Source: Streptomyces sp. NBC_01276 (GTDB lineage Bacteria > Actinomycetota > Actinomycetes > Streptomycetales > Streptomycetaceae). From it: a DNA stretch of 64,000 bases. This document shows positions 44,336-53,473 of this stretch, piece by piece. Position numbers and translations under genes: made by a program. The stretch is taken from NCBI RefSeq assembly GCF_041435355.1, contig NZ_CP108442.1:5082501-5146500 (forward strand), read 5' to 3'. The notes beneath the pieces were generated by a model that saw only the letters and a list, made by a program, of their open reading frames with translations, ran no database searches and was not told where the DNA came from. Within the stretch, counting starts at the first letter, position 1; each line of letters begins with the position of its first letter.

Positions 44336-45349
44336 ATGACTTTCCTCATCACCGGTGGAGCCGGCTACATCGGCTCACACGTCGTCCGGGCGATGCTGCG
44401 CGCGGGCGAGAAGGTCGTGGTCTTCGACGACCTCTCGACGGGCAACGAGCACCGCGTCCCGGAGGGCGTTCCGCTGGTGACCGCCTCGGTGCTGGACCGC
44501 CTCGCCCTCGACCGGGCCATCGCCGACCACCGGATCACCGGAGTGGTGCACCTCGCGGGCAAGAAGCAGGTCGGCGAGTCCGTCGAGAAGCCGCTGTACT
44601 ACTACCACGAGAACGTCCACGGCCTCACGGTCCTGCTCCAGGCCGTCGCCGCCGCCGGGATCCGCAACTTCCTCTTCTCCTCCTCCGCCTCGGTCTACGG
44701 CATGCCCGACGTGGACCTGGTCACCGAGGAGACCCCCTGCGCCCCGCTCAGCCCGTACGGCGAGACCAAGCTGGCCGGGGAGTGGCTCGTCCGGGCCGCC
44801 GGCAAGGCGCACGGGATCTCCACCGCCTGCCTGCGCTACTTCAACGTGGCGGGAGCGGCCGCCCCGGAGCTCGCGGACACCGGCGTCTTCAACCTCGTCC
44901 CGATGGTCTTCGAACGCTACGAGGCCGGCGAGGGCGCGCGGATCTTCGGCGACGACTACCCGACCCCGGACGGCACCTGCATCCGCGACTACATCCACGT
45001 CGAGGACCTCGCGGACGCCCACGTGGTGGCGGCCCGCCGCCTCGCCGAGTGGGCCGCGGCCGGGGACCACAAGGACCTGACGGTCAACATCGGGCGCGGC
45101 GAGGGCGTCTCCGTCAAGGAGATGGTCGAGCTGCTGAACGCGGGCACCGGCCACACCTACGCCCCCACCGTCACCCCGCGCCGCCCCGGCGACCCCGCGA
45201 AGGTGGTGGCCTCGGCCGACCGGATCGCGGCCGAGCTGGGCTGGAAGGCGCGGCACGACGTCCGCGAGATGGTCACCTCGGCCTGGGTGGGCTGGCAGGC
45301 CAACCGCGCGGCCGCCGCCACCGCGCACAAGGACCTCCACACGGTCTGA
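44336..45349 (+). CDS. galE: UDP-glucose 4-epimerase, NAD-dependent
   Basis: A 337-aa short-chain dehydrogenase/epimerase with the NAD motif ITGGAGYIGSH, the SSSASVYG strand with catalytic Ser, and YGETK with catalytic Tyr and Lys. It interconverts UDP-glucose and UDP-galactose or related sugars, supplying the adjacent glycosyltransferase. Operon with the GT2 gene (16-bp gap, CGGGAG ribosome binding site). Confidence 0.9.
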   Translation: MTFLITGGAGYIGSHVVRAMLRAGEKVVVFDDLSTGNEHRVPEGVPLVTASVLDRLALDRAIADHRITGVVHLAGKKQVGESVEKPLYYYHENVHGLTVLLQAVAAAGIRNFLFSSSASVYGMPDVDLVTEETPCAPLSPYGETKLAGEWLVRAAGKAHGISTACLRYFNVAGAAAPELADTGVFNLVPMVFERYEAGEGARIFGDDYPTPDGTCIRDYIHVEDLADAHVVAARRLAEWAAAGDHKDLTVNIGRGEGVSVKEMVELLNAGTGHTYAPTVTPRRPGDPAKVVASADRIAAELGWKARHDVREMVTSAWVGWQANRAAAATAHKDLHTV

Positions 45350-45375
45350 GCCGGCCCGGTCACCCCCGTACGCGG

Positions 45376-45408
45376 CCGCCCGCCCCGGATCGGATCCGGG
45401 GCGGGCGG
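45376..45408. terminator. Bidirectional terminator between galE and GT4 gene
   Basis: CCGCCCGCCCCGGATC (45376-45391) pairs with 45393-45408 between convergent genes. Confidence 0.8.
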
Positions 45409-45431
45409 CTCTGCGCGGGATCAGCGGCGGC

Positions 45432-46604
45432 TCAGCGCTCCAGGAACGCGAACAGCTCTTCCCACCGGTCGGTGATCTCCTCGCTGGAGTAGCGCCGCAC
45501 GTGCTGGAAGCCCGCGTCGCCGAGCCGGTCGCGCAGGGCGGCGTCCGCCATCAGCACGTCCAGGTGCGCCGCCAGTTCCATGGTGTTGCCGAGACGGGCC
45601 AGCAGCCCGTCCTCACCGTGCCGCACGATCTCCCGGACGCCCGGCGCGCAGTCGAACGCGGCCACGGGCAGACCCGCCGCCATGGCCTCCAGCAGGGTGA
45701 TCGGGAACCCCTCCGCACGGGAGGCCTGGGCGAAGACGGAGGCCTCGCGCAGGGCGCCCAGCACGTCGGAGGTGCTGCCCATCCACTCCACCGACTCGTC
45801 GAGGCCCAGCTCGGTGCAGTGCCTGCGCAGACCGGCCTCCTCGCTGCCCGCCCCGTAGATCCGCAGGGTCCAGTCGGGGTGGCGCGGCACGGCGTCCGCC
45901 CACGCGTCGAGCAGCAGGTCCATGCCCTTCTCGAACGCGAGGCGGCCGACGCTCGCGACCACCTTCTCCGTCCGCGGGGCGGGGGCCGGCGGCATGAACG
46001 GCAGCGGGTTCGGCATGCTGTCGACGTTCTCCATGCCCGCCCGGATCCACAGGTCCGCGTCCTCGGGGGTGAGCACCAGGAGCCGGTCGGCCTCGGAGTA
46101 GAAGCGGCGCACCCGCTCGCCCCGGGTCGACTTGTTGCTCGCCTCGAACGACTCGTGGCTCATGCCGATGACCGAGAGCCCCTTGGTGTCGGCGAGGGAC
46201 ACCCACTCCATCGCCCAGACCTGTGTGACGATCACCACGGCGCCCGGCCGCGCCGCCCGGAACATCGCGCTCAGCGTGTCCGCCTTGGCCCGCATCTGCG
46301 CCCGCCGGGCCGCCTGGCGGCGCCGCTCGGGGGCGTTGAGGCGGCCCTTGACGCCGTGCAGCCGGCGGGCCTTGGGCGGGTGGGTCGCGTAGAGCGTGGT
46401 CATCTCGTACGGGAGGTCGTCCGGCAGCTTCTGCCGGATCTCCTCGGCGACCGGCGCGATGCCCACGACGTGCACGCGATGGCCGCGCCCGCTCAGCAGC
46501 CGGGCCATCTGGTGGGACCAGGTGGTCACGCCGCCGAGCTCGTCCACGCTGTTGGAGACGAGGAAGACGTCGCGGCCGCCCTCGGTGGCGGTCTGCTGGC
46601 TCAC
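45432..46604 (-). CDS. Family 4 glycosyltransferase
   Basis: A 390-aa GT-B glycosyltransferase: N-terminal domain starting LVSNSVDELGGVTTWSHQM and C-terminal GT4 domain with VGRLAFEKGMDLLLDA and the nucleotide-sugar site SRAEGFPITLLEAMAAG. Its GTG overlaps the TGA of the upstream gene (GTGA), so translation is coupled to the teichoic-acid-type transferase. Donor and acceptor are unknown; wall glycopolymer assembly is inferred from context. Confidence 0.9.
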   Translation of the reverse strand: MSQQTATEGGRDVFLVSNSVDELGGVTTWSHQMARLLSGRGHRVHVVGIAPVAEEIRQKLPDDLPYEMTTLYATHPPKARRLHGVKGRLNAPERRRQAARRAQMRAKADTLSAMFRAARPGAVVIVTQVWAMEWVSLADTKGLSVIGMSHESFEASNKSTRGERVRRFYSEADRLLVLTPEDADLWIRAGMENVDSMPNPLPFMPPAPAPRTEKVVASVGRLAFEKGMDLLLDAWADAVPRHPDWTLRIYGAGSEEAGLRRHCTELGLDESVEWMGSTSDVLGALREASVFAQASRAEGFPITLLEAMAAGLPVAAFDCAPGVREIVRHGEDGLLARLGNTMELAAHLDVLMADAALRDRLGDAGFQHVRRYSSEEITDRWEELFAFLER

Positions 46605-49480
46605 TTGCCGCTCCTGGTGAAGAACTTCTCGACGATCTGGCGGGCGGCGTCCCCGCGGTCGTACTCGCCGAACTCGCTGAGGAAGCGCTGCCGGGCCTCC
46701 GCGTACTTGGCGTCCGCCTCGTCGAAGGCACCGACGGCCTGCATCAGCTCGTCGGCCGTGGCCACCACGGGGCCCGGCGCCTTCTCCTTGAGGTCGAAGT
46801 AGGTGCCGCGGATGTCCGTCGCGTACTTCTCGTAGTCGTACGCGAAGAACAGCATCGGCCGGTCCAGCACCGCGTAGTCGAACATCACGGAGGAGTAGTC
46901 CGTGATCAGTCCGTCGGCGAGCGCCAGCAGCGGGGTGATGTCGTGGTACCGGGACACGTCCACGACGCGGCCCGCCACCGACGGCGGCAGCGAGACGCTG
47001 TTGAGGTAGTGGGTGCGCACCAGCAGGGTGAAGCGGTCACCGAGCCGGTCCGCGAACTCCTCCACGTCGAAGGGGAACTCGAAGCCCTCCACCGTGCCGT
47101 CCGCGTTCGCCCGGAACGTCGGGGCGTACAGCAGCACCTTTTTTTCTGCGTCGATGCCCAGCTCGGCCGCGAGCGGCCCGCGCACCCGCTCCCCGCTCTG
47201 CGCCTCCGCGCGGTGCGCCTCGACCAGGGCGTCGTTGCGCGGGTAGCCGGTGCGCAGCAGCACCTCGTCGCGCAGCCGGAAGCCCCTGGCCAGGGTGCGG
47301 ACGTCGTGCTCGGAGCGGATCAGGAAGTGGTCGAAGCGGTTGACGGCCGCCTGGAAGCGGTCCTGGCCCGCCTTGCCCTGCGCCTTGGTGCGGGGCTCGT
47401 GGAACCCCATCCGCTTGAGCGCGGAGCCGTGCCAGGTCTGGATGTACGTGGTCCCGGGGCGCTTGGCCAGGGCCAGCGGGAAGCCCTGGTTGTCGACCCA
47501 GTACTCGGCCTGGGCCAGCGCCCGCAGGTACGCCCAGCTCCAGCGCCGCACCAGGGTGGCCTCCTGGGGGAAGCCGGTGGGCTTGCCGCCCGCGTAGGAC
47601 CAGATCGCCTCGAAGGGCACGCCCTGGCGCACCATCTCCTCGTAGATCGCCTTCGGGCTGTCGCTGTACTGCTTGCCCATGTGGCTCTCGAAGACGACGG
47701 TGCCCTTCTTGACCGGCAGCTTCGAGAAGACCTCGTGGTAGAGCTTGACCTTCTGCTCGCCCGAACCGATGTTGCGGCGGGCCTTCAGGGCCCGGCGCAG
47801 GCTGCGCTTGACGACGCCGGCGGCCTTGCCGTGCATGGCGTTGTTGAGCAGTGTCTGGGTGCGGACCGCGGCGCGGCCCTCGGCGGTCAGGACGTAGGAG
47901 AGGTTGCCCTTCTTGGTCATCTCCGGCTCGAAGCGGTCGGAGACCAGGCGGGTCAGGCGCGGACGCACCCGCAGCCGGGCCGCGGACTCCAGGTCGACGC
48001 CGCCGACCGAGACGCGGGTGGTGATCCGGTCACCGCCGGCCGTCAGCTTCAGCCGGACGTCCCAGACGGCGTCGATGATGCCGAGGGGGCGGACCGTCGA
48101 GGCCACGTCGGCCGTGGTGCTCCACTCGATCGTGTCACCGGCGTGGCGCACGGTCGTGACCGGGAAAGTGAACGAGCGCACCCCGATCTGGCGCCGGGCC
48201 CGGAACTCCAGGGTGGCCTTCAGCGGGGTGTCGGCCTTGATCCGGCCCAGCGGGTTCACGATCCGGCCCGCGAGGGTGACGGTGCCGCGGCCGTCGTCCT
48301 CGTACGAGGTCAGCCGGTTGCCCAGGGCCAGCGAGGACAGCGGGGCGGTGTGGTAGCCCTGGTCGGTGACGTCCAGTATGCGGCGGCCCTCGTCGTCGGC
48401 CGGGTCGTCGATGTGCTGCGCGCACCAGTAGACGCGGCCGTCGCGCTCGGCGAGGGGGGAGCACAGCCGGCCCTTGTTGGTCATCGCGTCGGCGGCCGGG
48501 AGGAGGTTGTCCCAGTCCTCCTTGCCCAGCAGGTAGGCGCAGATGGCCTGGAGGTGCGTGACGTTCTCGTACGCGGCCGGGTCGATGCCGGCCAGGTAGC
48601 CGTTGGCGAGCCGGGCGAATTCCTGGCGGTAGGCGTCGCCCAGCAGGGGCAGGTCGCGCAGGTGGAGCACCAGGTCGTGCTTGAGGAACTTGGCGTCCTT
48701 CGCCGACTTGATGGCCGTGTGCCCCTTGGCGGCCAGCAGCTCGTCCACGCGGCGGTGGATCTCCATCCGGTGGATGAAGTTCGCGATCTCGTGGCGCCGG
48801 TTGCTGATCGACAGCGCGGAGGCCTTCTCGACCACGTTCCAGAAGTACACGTGGTTGGGGATCAGCGTGATGCGGCGGGCGGCGACGTACGCCTGCGCCG
48901 AGAACAGCAGGTCCTCGTAGTGGATGCCGACCGGGAACTCCAGGCCCTGCTCCAGCAGGAACTCGCGCCGGTAGCACTTGTTCGTGGAGAGGGTGTCGTA
49001 GACCAGCAGGTCCGGGTACTCGGTGATGGAGTCCAGCGTGCGGGTGCGCGCGTAGATCCACGGGTACCACTCGGTGGTCTTGTTCCAGCGGTTGTCGAGG
49101 TGCACGCGCACGCACATGCCCGACACCAGGTCGGCCCCGGTGCGCTCGGCGGCGGCCAGCATGTTCCGGCAGGCGTTGCGTTCCAGTACGTCGTCGCTGT
49201 CCAGGAACATGACGTACCGGCCGGTGGTCTGCCGGATCCCGTGGTTGCGGGGCGCGCCGCAGCCGCCGCTGTTCTCGGGCAGCCTGAAGGCGCGCACCCT
49301 GTCCGGATGCGCCGCCGCCAGCTCCTGGGCGATCTCGTACGACCGGTCCTTGCTGCAGTCGTCCACGATCACGACTTCGACCCCTCGCAGGGTCTGGTCC
49401 AAAACCGACTGGACGGCTGTCGGCAGACGCTCTGCGTCGTTGTAGACGATGACGACCACGGAGACGTCAGGCACGTGCAC
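46601..49480 (-). CDS. Fusion of GT2 glycosyltransferase and CDP-glycerol glycerophosphotransferase-like domain
   Basis: A 959-aa protein. The N-terminal GT2 domain (residues 1 to about 260) has SVVVIVYNDAERL, DDCSKDRS, ENSGGCGAPRNHGI and LDSDDVL; a beta-rich middle follows; the C-terminal third (about 590-950) is TagF/Glyphos_transf-like with TWHGSALKRMGFH and LITDYSSVMFDY. It would polymerise a teichoic-acid-like wall glycopolymer. Homologous loci in S. coelicolor have been linked to polydiglycosylphosphate and spore-wall synthesis (from memory). A run of seven A (47145-47139) creates the slippery heptamer A-AAA-AAG in frame. AAGGGA lies before the GTG at 49480; coupled to the GT4 gene. Confidence 0.92.
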   Translation of the reverse strand: MHVPDVSVVVIVYNDAERLPTAVQSVLDQTLRGVEVVIVDDCSKDRSYEIAQELAAAHPDRVRAFRLPENSGGCGAPRNHGIRQTTGRYVMFLDSDDVLERNACRNMLAAAERTGADLVSGMCVRVHLDNRWNKTTEWYPWIYARTRTLDSITEYPDLLVYDTLSTNKCYRREFLLEQGLEFPVGIHYEDLLFSAQAYVAARRITLIPNHVYFWNVVEKASALSISNRRHEIANFIHRMEIHRRVDELLAAKGHTAIKSAKDAKFLKHDLVLHLRDLPLLGDAYRQEFARLANGYLAGIDPAAYENVTHLQAICAYLLGKEDWDNLLPAADAMTNKGRLCSPLAERDGRVYWCAQHIDDPADDEGRRILDVTDQGYHTAPLSSLALGNRLTSYEDDGRGTVTLAGRIVNPLGRIKADTPLKATLEFRARRQIGVRSFTFPVTTVRHAGDTIEWSTTADVASTVRPLGIIDAVWDVRLKLTAGGDRITTRVSVGGVDLESAARLRVRPRLTRLVSDRFEPEMTKKGNLSYVLTAEGRAAVRTQTLLNNAMHGKAAGVVKRSLRRALKARRNIGSGEQKVKLYHEVFSKLPVKKGTVVFESHMGKQYSDSPKAIYEEMVRQGVPFEAIWSYAGGKPTGFPQEATLVRRWSWAYLRALAQAEYWVDNQGFPLALAKRPGTTYIQTWHGSALKRMGFHEPRTKAQGKAGQDRFQAAVNRFDHFLIRSEHDVRTLARGFRLRDEVLLRTGYPRNDALVEAHRAEAQSGERVRGPLAAELGIDAEKKVLLYAPTFRANADGTVEGFEFPFDVEEFADRLGDRFTLLVRTHYLNSVSLPPSVAGRVVDVSRYHDITPLLALADGLITDYSSVMFDYAVLDRPMLFFAYDYEKYATDIRGTYFDLKEKAPGPVVATADELMQAVGAFDEADAKYAEARQRFLSEFGEYDRGDAARQIVEKFFTRSGK

Positions 49481-49637
49481 CTCGATCCCTTCGTTCCATT
49501 CCGCTTATCCACTCAAAGCTACCGTGTGCCGCACGCGACTCAGGCAGGCCGACGTCCGGCGTGCATACTTCTAAGGAGAGGTGAGTGGCGGGTCCGGTCG
49601 CCGACAATCACCCGTTCGGAGCCAGCAGGAAGTGTCC

Positions 49638-50621
49638 ATGACCAAGCTGTCCGTAGTTGTCCCTTGCTACAACGAAGAAGCCGTGATCGACAGCTTCGAC
49701 GCAGAGATCCGCAGGGTCCTGGACGCCCTGCCCGTGGAGTACGAGGTCTGCTACGTCGACGACGGCAGTCGTGACGGGACCCTCGGAAAGCTCCGCACGA
49801 TCGCCGCGGCGTACGGGGACCAGACCCGGTACGTGTCCTTCAGCCGGAACTTCGGCAAGGAGGCGGGCATGCTCGCCGGGCTGAAGGAGGCCACCGGCGA
49901 CGCCGTGGTCATCATGGACGCCGACCTCCAGCACCCGCCGGAGCTGATCGCCACCATGCTGGAGCACTACCGGCAGGGCCACGACCAGGTCATCGCCCGG
50001 CGCACCCGCGAGGGCGACAAGAAGGTCCGCTCGGCGCTCAGCCGCCTCTACTACCGCGGGGTCAACCGCTGGGTCGACGTGGAGCTCGCCGACGGGGTCG
50101 GCGACTTCCGGCTGCTCTCGCGCCCGGCCGTCGACGCCCTGCTGGCGCTCCCGGAGTACAACCGCTTCTCCAAGGGCCTCTTCTCCTGGATCGGCTTCGA
50201 CACCGTCCACTTCGACTACCGCAACGCCCAGCGCGAGGCCGGCGAGACCAAGTGGAAGTTCGGCTCCCTGCTGAACTACGGCATGGACGGGCTGATCTCC
50301 TTCAACAACCGGCCCCTGCGCATCGGCATCTGGCTGGGCGTGTCGCTGGTCGGGCTGACGGTCCTGTACGCGCTGTGGATCACCGCGATGGCGATCACGA
50401 ACGGCATCGACTCGCCGGGTTACGTCACCCTCGTCGCGATGATCGCCGGCATCGGCGGCGTTCAGATGATCATGCTGGGACTGATCGGCGAGTACATCGG
50501 CCGCATCTACTACGAGACCAAGCGCCGCCCGCACTTCCTGGTCAAGGAAGCCCACGGCGTGACCGCCGAACGGATGCCCGAGGCCTCCGAATCCGTGATC
50601 GTGGAGCGCAGCCGCCGATGA
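49638..50621 (+). CDS. Polyprenyl-phosphate glycosyltransferase, GT2 (GtrB/DPM1-like)
   Basis: A 327-aa protein from the ATG at 49638 with AGGAAG upstream. The GT2 catalytic domain has VVVPCYNEEAVI, the FSRNFGKEAGML motif and DADLQHPPELI, followed by two C-terminal membrane helices (around 235-260 and 270-295). This layout fits transferases that load a sugar on undecaprenyl phosphate. Its stop overlaps the start of a GtrA-type flippase gene (ATGA), forming a classic lipid-linked sugar donor pair. An in-frame GTG at 49581 is a less likely start. Confidence 0.92.
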   Translation: MTKLSVVVPCYNEEAVIDSFDAEIRRVLDALPVEYEVCYVDDGSRDGTLGKLRTIAAAYGDQTRYVSFSRNFGKEAGMLAGLKEATGDAVVIMDADLQHPPELIATMLEHYRQGHDQVIARRTREGDKKVRSALSRLYYRGVNRWVDVELADGVGDFRLLSRPAVDALLALPEYNRFSKGLFSWIGFDTVHFDYRNAQREAGETKWKFGSLLNYGMDGLISFNNRPLRIGIWLGVSLVGLTVLYALWITAMAITNGIDSPGYVTLVAMIAGIGGVQMIMLGLIGEYIGRIYYETKRRPHFLVKEAHGVTAERMPEASESVIVERSRR

Positions 50622-51106
50622 CCGCCTCCCCTTCCCCTTTCGCCTCCCGTTCCGCGTCCCCTCCCGCGCGCGGCCGCCGCGAACAGTTCGGGCAGATCTT
50701 CCGCTTCGCCCTCGTCGGCGGGGTCAACACCGGAACCTTCTTCGCCCTCTACCTGCTGCTGCACCCGTGGATGCCGTACTTCGCCGCGTACACGCTGGCC
50801 TTCGTGCTGTCGATGATCGGGTCGTTCTTCATGAACACCTACTTCACCTACCGCACCCGGCCCACCTGGAAGAAGTTCCTGCTCTTTCCGCTGACCAACG
50901 TCACGAACTACGTGATCCAGTCGGTCGGTCTGTACGCCCTGGTCACCTGGGCCGGGATGGACACCCGCATCGCGCCGCTGGTCGCGGCCGTCGTGGCCAT
51001 CCCGTTCACCTTCCTGCTCTCGCGCAAGATCCTCATCCCGGGGACGGGCGCGGGGGCCGCGGAGCAGACCGGAGCCGAGCCGGAGCGGTCCTCGTCCACG
51101 GTCTGA
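50618..51106 (+). CDS. GtrA-family membrane protein
   Basis: A 162-aa protein with four membrane helices; FALVGGVNTGTFFALY and the SFFMNTYFTYR signature identify the GtrA family, thought to flip polyprenyl-linked sugars. The ATG overlaps the preceding TGA, so it is translationally coupled to its transferase. A Ser/Pro-rich head and an acidic tail flank the core. Confidence 0.9.
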   Translation: MTASPSPFASRSASPPARGRREQFGQIFRFALVGGVNTGTFFALYLLLHPWMPYFAAYTLAFVLSMIGSFFMNTYFTYRTRPTWKKFLLFPLTNVTNYVIQSVGLYALVTWAGMDTRIAPLVAAVVAIPFTFLLSRKILIPGTGAGAAEQTGAEPERSSSTV

Positions 51107-51183
51107 AACCGGCGGGCGCCCCGGCGGCGCCACCCCGTAGATTGGGCCGGTCGAACGGATCGGTCGGTTGTGAGGGGAAACAC

Positions 51184-52311
51184 GTGTCAACGGCTAGGCA
51201 AGGTGTCGTGGACGCCCGCAGGATCGTGGTCAAGGTCGGCTCCTCCTCCCTGACCACCGCGGCGGGCGGACTCGACGCCGACCGGGTGGACGCGCTGGTC
51301 GACGTACTGGCCAAGGCCCGCAGCGGCGGCGAGAAGGAGATCGTCCTGGTCTCCTCCGGCGCCATCGCCGCCGGACTCTCCCCGCTCGGCCTGGCCCGCC
51401 GTCCCAAGGACCTGGCCCGCCAGCAGGCAGCCGCCAGCGTCGGCCAGGGCCTCCTCGTCGCCCGGTACACCGCCTCCTTCGCCCGCTACGGCATCCGCGT
51501 CGGCCAGGTCCTGCTCACCACCGACGACACCAGCCGGCGCGCGCACTACCGCAACGCCTACCGGACCCTGGACCAGCTCCTCGCCATGGGCGCCCTGCCC
51601 GTCGTCAACGAGAACGACACCGTCGCCACGGACGAGATCCGCTTCGGCGACAACGACCGGCTGGCGGCCCTGGTGGCCCACCTCGTCCGCGCCGACCTCC
51701 TCGTCCTGCTCTCCGACGTCGACGGCCTCTACGACGGGGACCCGTCCCTGCCCGGGACCACCCGCATCGACGAGGTGCGCGGCCCCGAGGACATCGCCCA
51801 CGTCTCCATCGGCAGCGCGGGCAAGGCCGGAGTCGGCACCGGCGGCATGGTCACCAAGGTCGAAGCCGCCCGGATCGCGGCCGCCGCCGGGATCCCCGTC
51901 GTCCTCACCTCCGCCAGCCAGGCCGCCGACGCCCTGACCGGACGCCCGACCGGCACCCACTTCCACGCCACAGGCCGCCGCTCCGCCGACCGGCTGCTGT
52001 GGCTCCAGCACGCGTCGACCCCGCAGGGGCACCTCGTCCTGGACGACGGCGCCGTGCGCGCCGTCACCGAACGCGGCAGCTCGCTGCTGGCCGCCGGGAT
52101 CGCCGCCGTCGAGGGCGACTTCGTCGCCGGAGACCCCGTCGAGCTGCGCTCCGCCGACGGCCGCGCCGTCGCCCGGGGGCTCGTCAACTTCGACGCGAAG
52201 GAACTTCCGCAGCTGCTCGGCCGGTCCACCCGGGACCTGGCGCGCGAGCTCGGACCGGCGTACGAACGGGAGGTCGTCCACCGCGACGATCTGGTCCTGC
52301 TCCAGGGCTGA
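51184..52311 (+). CDS. proB: Glutamate 5-kinase
   Basis: A 375-aa enzyme, first step of proline synthesis (ATP plus glutamate to glutamyl 5-phosphate). The amino-acid kinase domain starts RRIVVKVGSSSLT and includes NENDTVATDEIRFGDND; a C-terminal PUA domain spans about 280-375. GAGGGG is 9 nt before the GTG at 51184. proA lies 1.2 kb downstream, separated by a small gene and a repeat island, so the two are not one compact operon. Confidence 0.96.
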   Translation: MSTARQGVVDARRIVVKVGSSSLTTAAGGLDADRVDALVDVLAKARSGGEKEIVLVSSGAIAAGLSPLGLARRPKDLARQQAAASVGQGLLVARYTASFARYGIRVGQVLLTTDDTSRRAHYRNAYRTLDQLLAMGALPVVNENDTVATDEIRFGDNDRLAALVAHLVRADLLVLLSDVDGLYDGDPSLPGTTRIDEVRGPEDIAHVSIGSAGKAGVGTGGMVTKVEAARIAAAAGIPVVLTSASQAADALTGRPTGTHFHATGRRSADRLLWLQHASTPQGHLVLDDGAVRAVTERGSSLLAAGIAAVEGDFVAGDPVELRSADGRAVARGLVNFDAKELPQLLGRSTRDLARELGPAYEREVVHRDDLVLLQG

Positions 52312-52395
52312 GGTTCGGCAAAACCGCCGCGCGGGGGGCCGGGGACTGGTCAACTGTGGGGGGCGGACACGCGTAGCGCAGACAGGAGGCGGCTG

Positions 52396-52830
52396 GTGAG
52401 ACGAGCGCTGACCAGCGTCGGCACGGGGGACCGGCACGAGGGCGGGGACGGGGACGCGCACGCGGACGGTGGCGGGGCCGAGCGGGACGCCTCCCGCCTG
52501 TGGCACATCACCCTGAGCGTCTCCGGCAAGCCGGCGCCGCTGTCCGAGGTCCGGCGCGGGCTGGAGCAGCTCGCGCACGACCACCCCTTCCTGCTGACCA
52601 GCCGGTACGCCGACGACCACGCGGAGATCCGGTACTGGGAGGAGGCCCGCGACCTCCACGACGCGGCCGCCGTCGCGCTGAGGCTCTGGGGCGAGCACCG
52701 CTCCACGGCGCAGTTGCCGCCGTGGGAGATCGTCGGCCTGGAGGTCATCGACCGCCCCACCTACCACCAGCGCGTTGCGGAGGGCTACGGCCCCCCGCCG
52801 GCCCACCCGGTGGGCGTGCACCCGTACTAG
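52396..52830 (+). CDS. Conserved small protein of unknown function
   Basis: A 144-aa soluble protein from the GTG at 52396. An acidic, low-complexity head (residues 10-32) precedes an alpha/beta region ([15 protein letters not shown] through [11 protein letters not shown]) that could be a small ferredoxin-like fold. GGAGGCGG is before the start. I know of no function; it lies between proB and the proA upstream repeats. Confidence 0.7.
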   Translation: MRRALTSVGTGDRHEGGDGDAHADGGGAERDASRLWHITLSVSGKPAPLSEVRRGLEQLAHDHPFLLTSRYADDHAEIRYWEEARDLHDAAAVALRLWGEHRSTAQLPPWEIVGLEVIDRPTYHQRVAEGYGPPPAHPVGVHPY

Positions 52831-52880
52831 CGGGGCCGCGCATGCTGGACGCCGACGGGCTCCGGGGGCGGTGCGGGGGA

Positions 52881-53045
52881 GTGCCCGTGCCCTGGCCGGG
52901 CGGGGTGCGGGGCCGTGCCTCTGCCCTGGCCGGGCGGGTGCGGTGCCCGTGCCTCTGCCCTGGTCGGGCGGGGAGGGGCCCGTGCCTCTGCCTTGGCTGG
53001 CGGGCCGGGCGGTGCCCGTGCCTCTGCCCTGGTCGGGCGGGGAAG
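52881..53045. repeat. Degenerate tandem repeat array
   Basis: About five copies of a 26-39-bp unit based on GCCCGTGCCTCTGCCCTGG followed by a GGGCGGG run. Copies differ by small insertions and substitutions; spacers are not unique, so this is not a CRISPR array. Confidence 0.7.
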
Positions 53046-53077
53046 AGGCGATGCCGGGTGCGGGTGGGTGGCGGGCC

Positions 53078-53346
53078 GCTGCGCGGGGCTGGTCCCCTAC
53101 CCGCCCTTCCACCGTTCCCCGGGCTCCGCCCGGACCCTTCGGGGGCTCCGCCCCCGGACCCCCGCGCCTCACACTCCCCCAGCCACCGCTGGGAGGTGCC
53201 CCCCGCCGGCGCTTGAGGCGCGGGCGCGGAGCGCCGTGCAGGGAGCCGCACCCGGCACGGGTTCGGGCCGCGTCCGGGTCCCCAGCCGCGCCGGCGCCTG
53301 AGGCGGGAACGGTGGAAGGGCGGGTAGGGAGCAAGCCCCGCGCAGC
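53078..53346. repeat. Inverted-repeat element with 42-bp arms
   Basis: Arms 53078-53119 and 53305-53346 are reverse complements at 39 of 42 positions, with a 185-bp core. Sequence of this kind recurs between Streptomyces genes (from memory). It could be a MITE-like remnant or produce a large RNA hairpin. Confidence 0.7.
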
Positions 53347-53460
53347 GGCACCGCACCCCCGGACGACGGCCGCACTCCGCCCCACCGGCGCGAGCCAGGG
53401 GCCCGCCCGGCGCGGCGTCTCGCGGGGTGGAACCGCGGCCGCGCGACGCCGGCCTGGGAC

Positions 53461-53466
53461 TACCCT
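53461..53466 (+). promoter_or_regulatory. -10 box of a probable leaderless proA transcript
   Basis: TACCCT ends 7 nt before the proA ATG at 53474, with no ribosome binding site between. Confidence 0.5.
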
Positions 53467-53473
53467 GGGCCGC

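Larger units (their letters stand above)
52831..53473. other. 643-bp intergenic repeat island before proA
   Basis: No supported gene. It holds about five degenerate tandem repeats (52881-53045), then a pair of 42-bp inverted repeats 185 bp apart (53078-53119 and 53305-53346) with GGGGGCTCCGCCCCC-type hairpin sequence between them. Confidence 0.7.

Noticed and set aside
52881..53045. Tandem repeats as a CRISPR array
   Set aside because: Repeat units run directly into each other with variable length, there are no unique equal-sized spacers and no cas genes.
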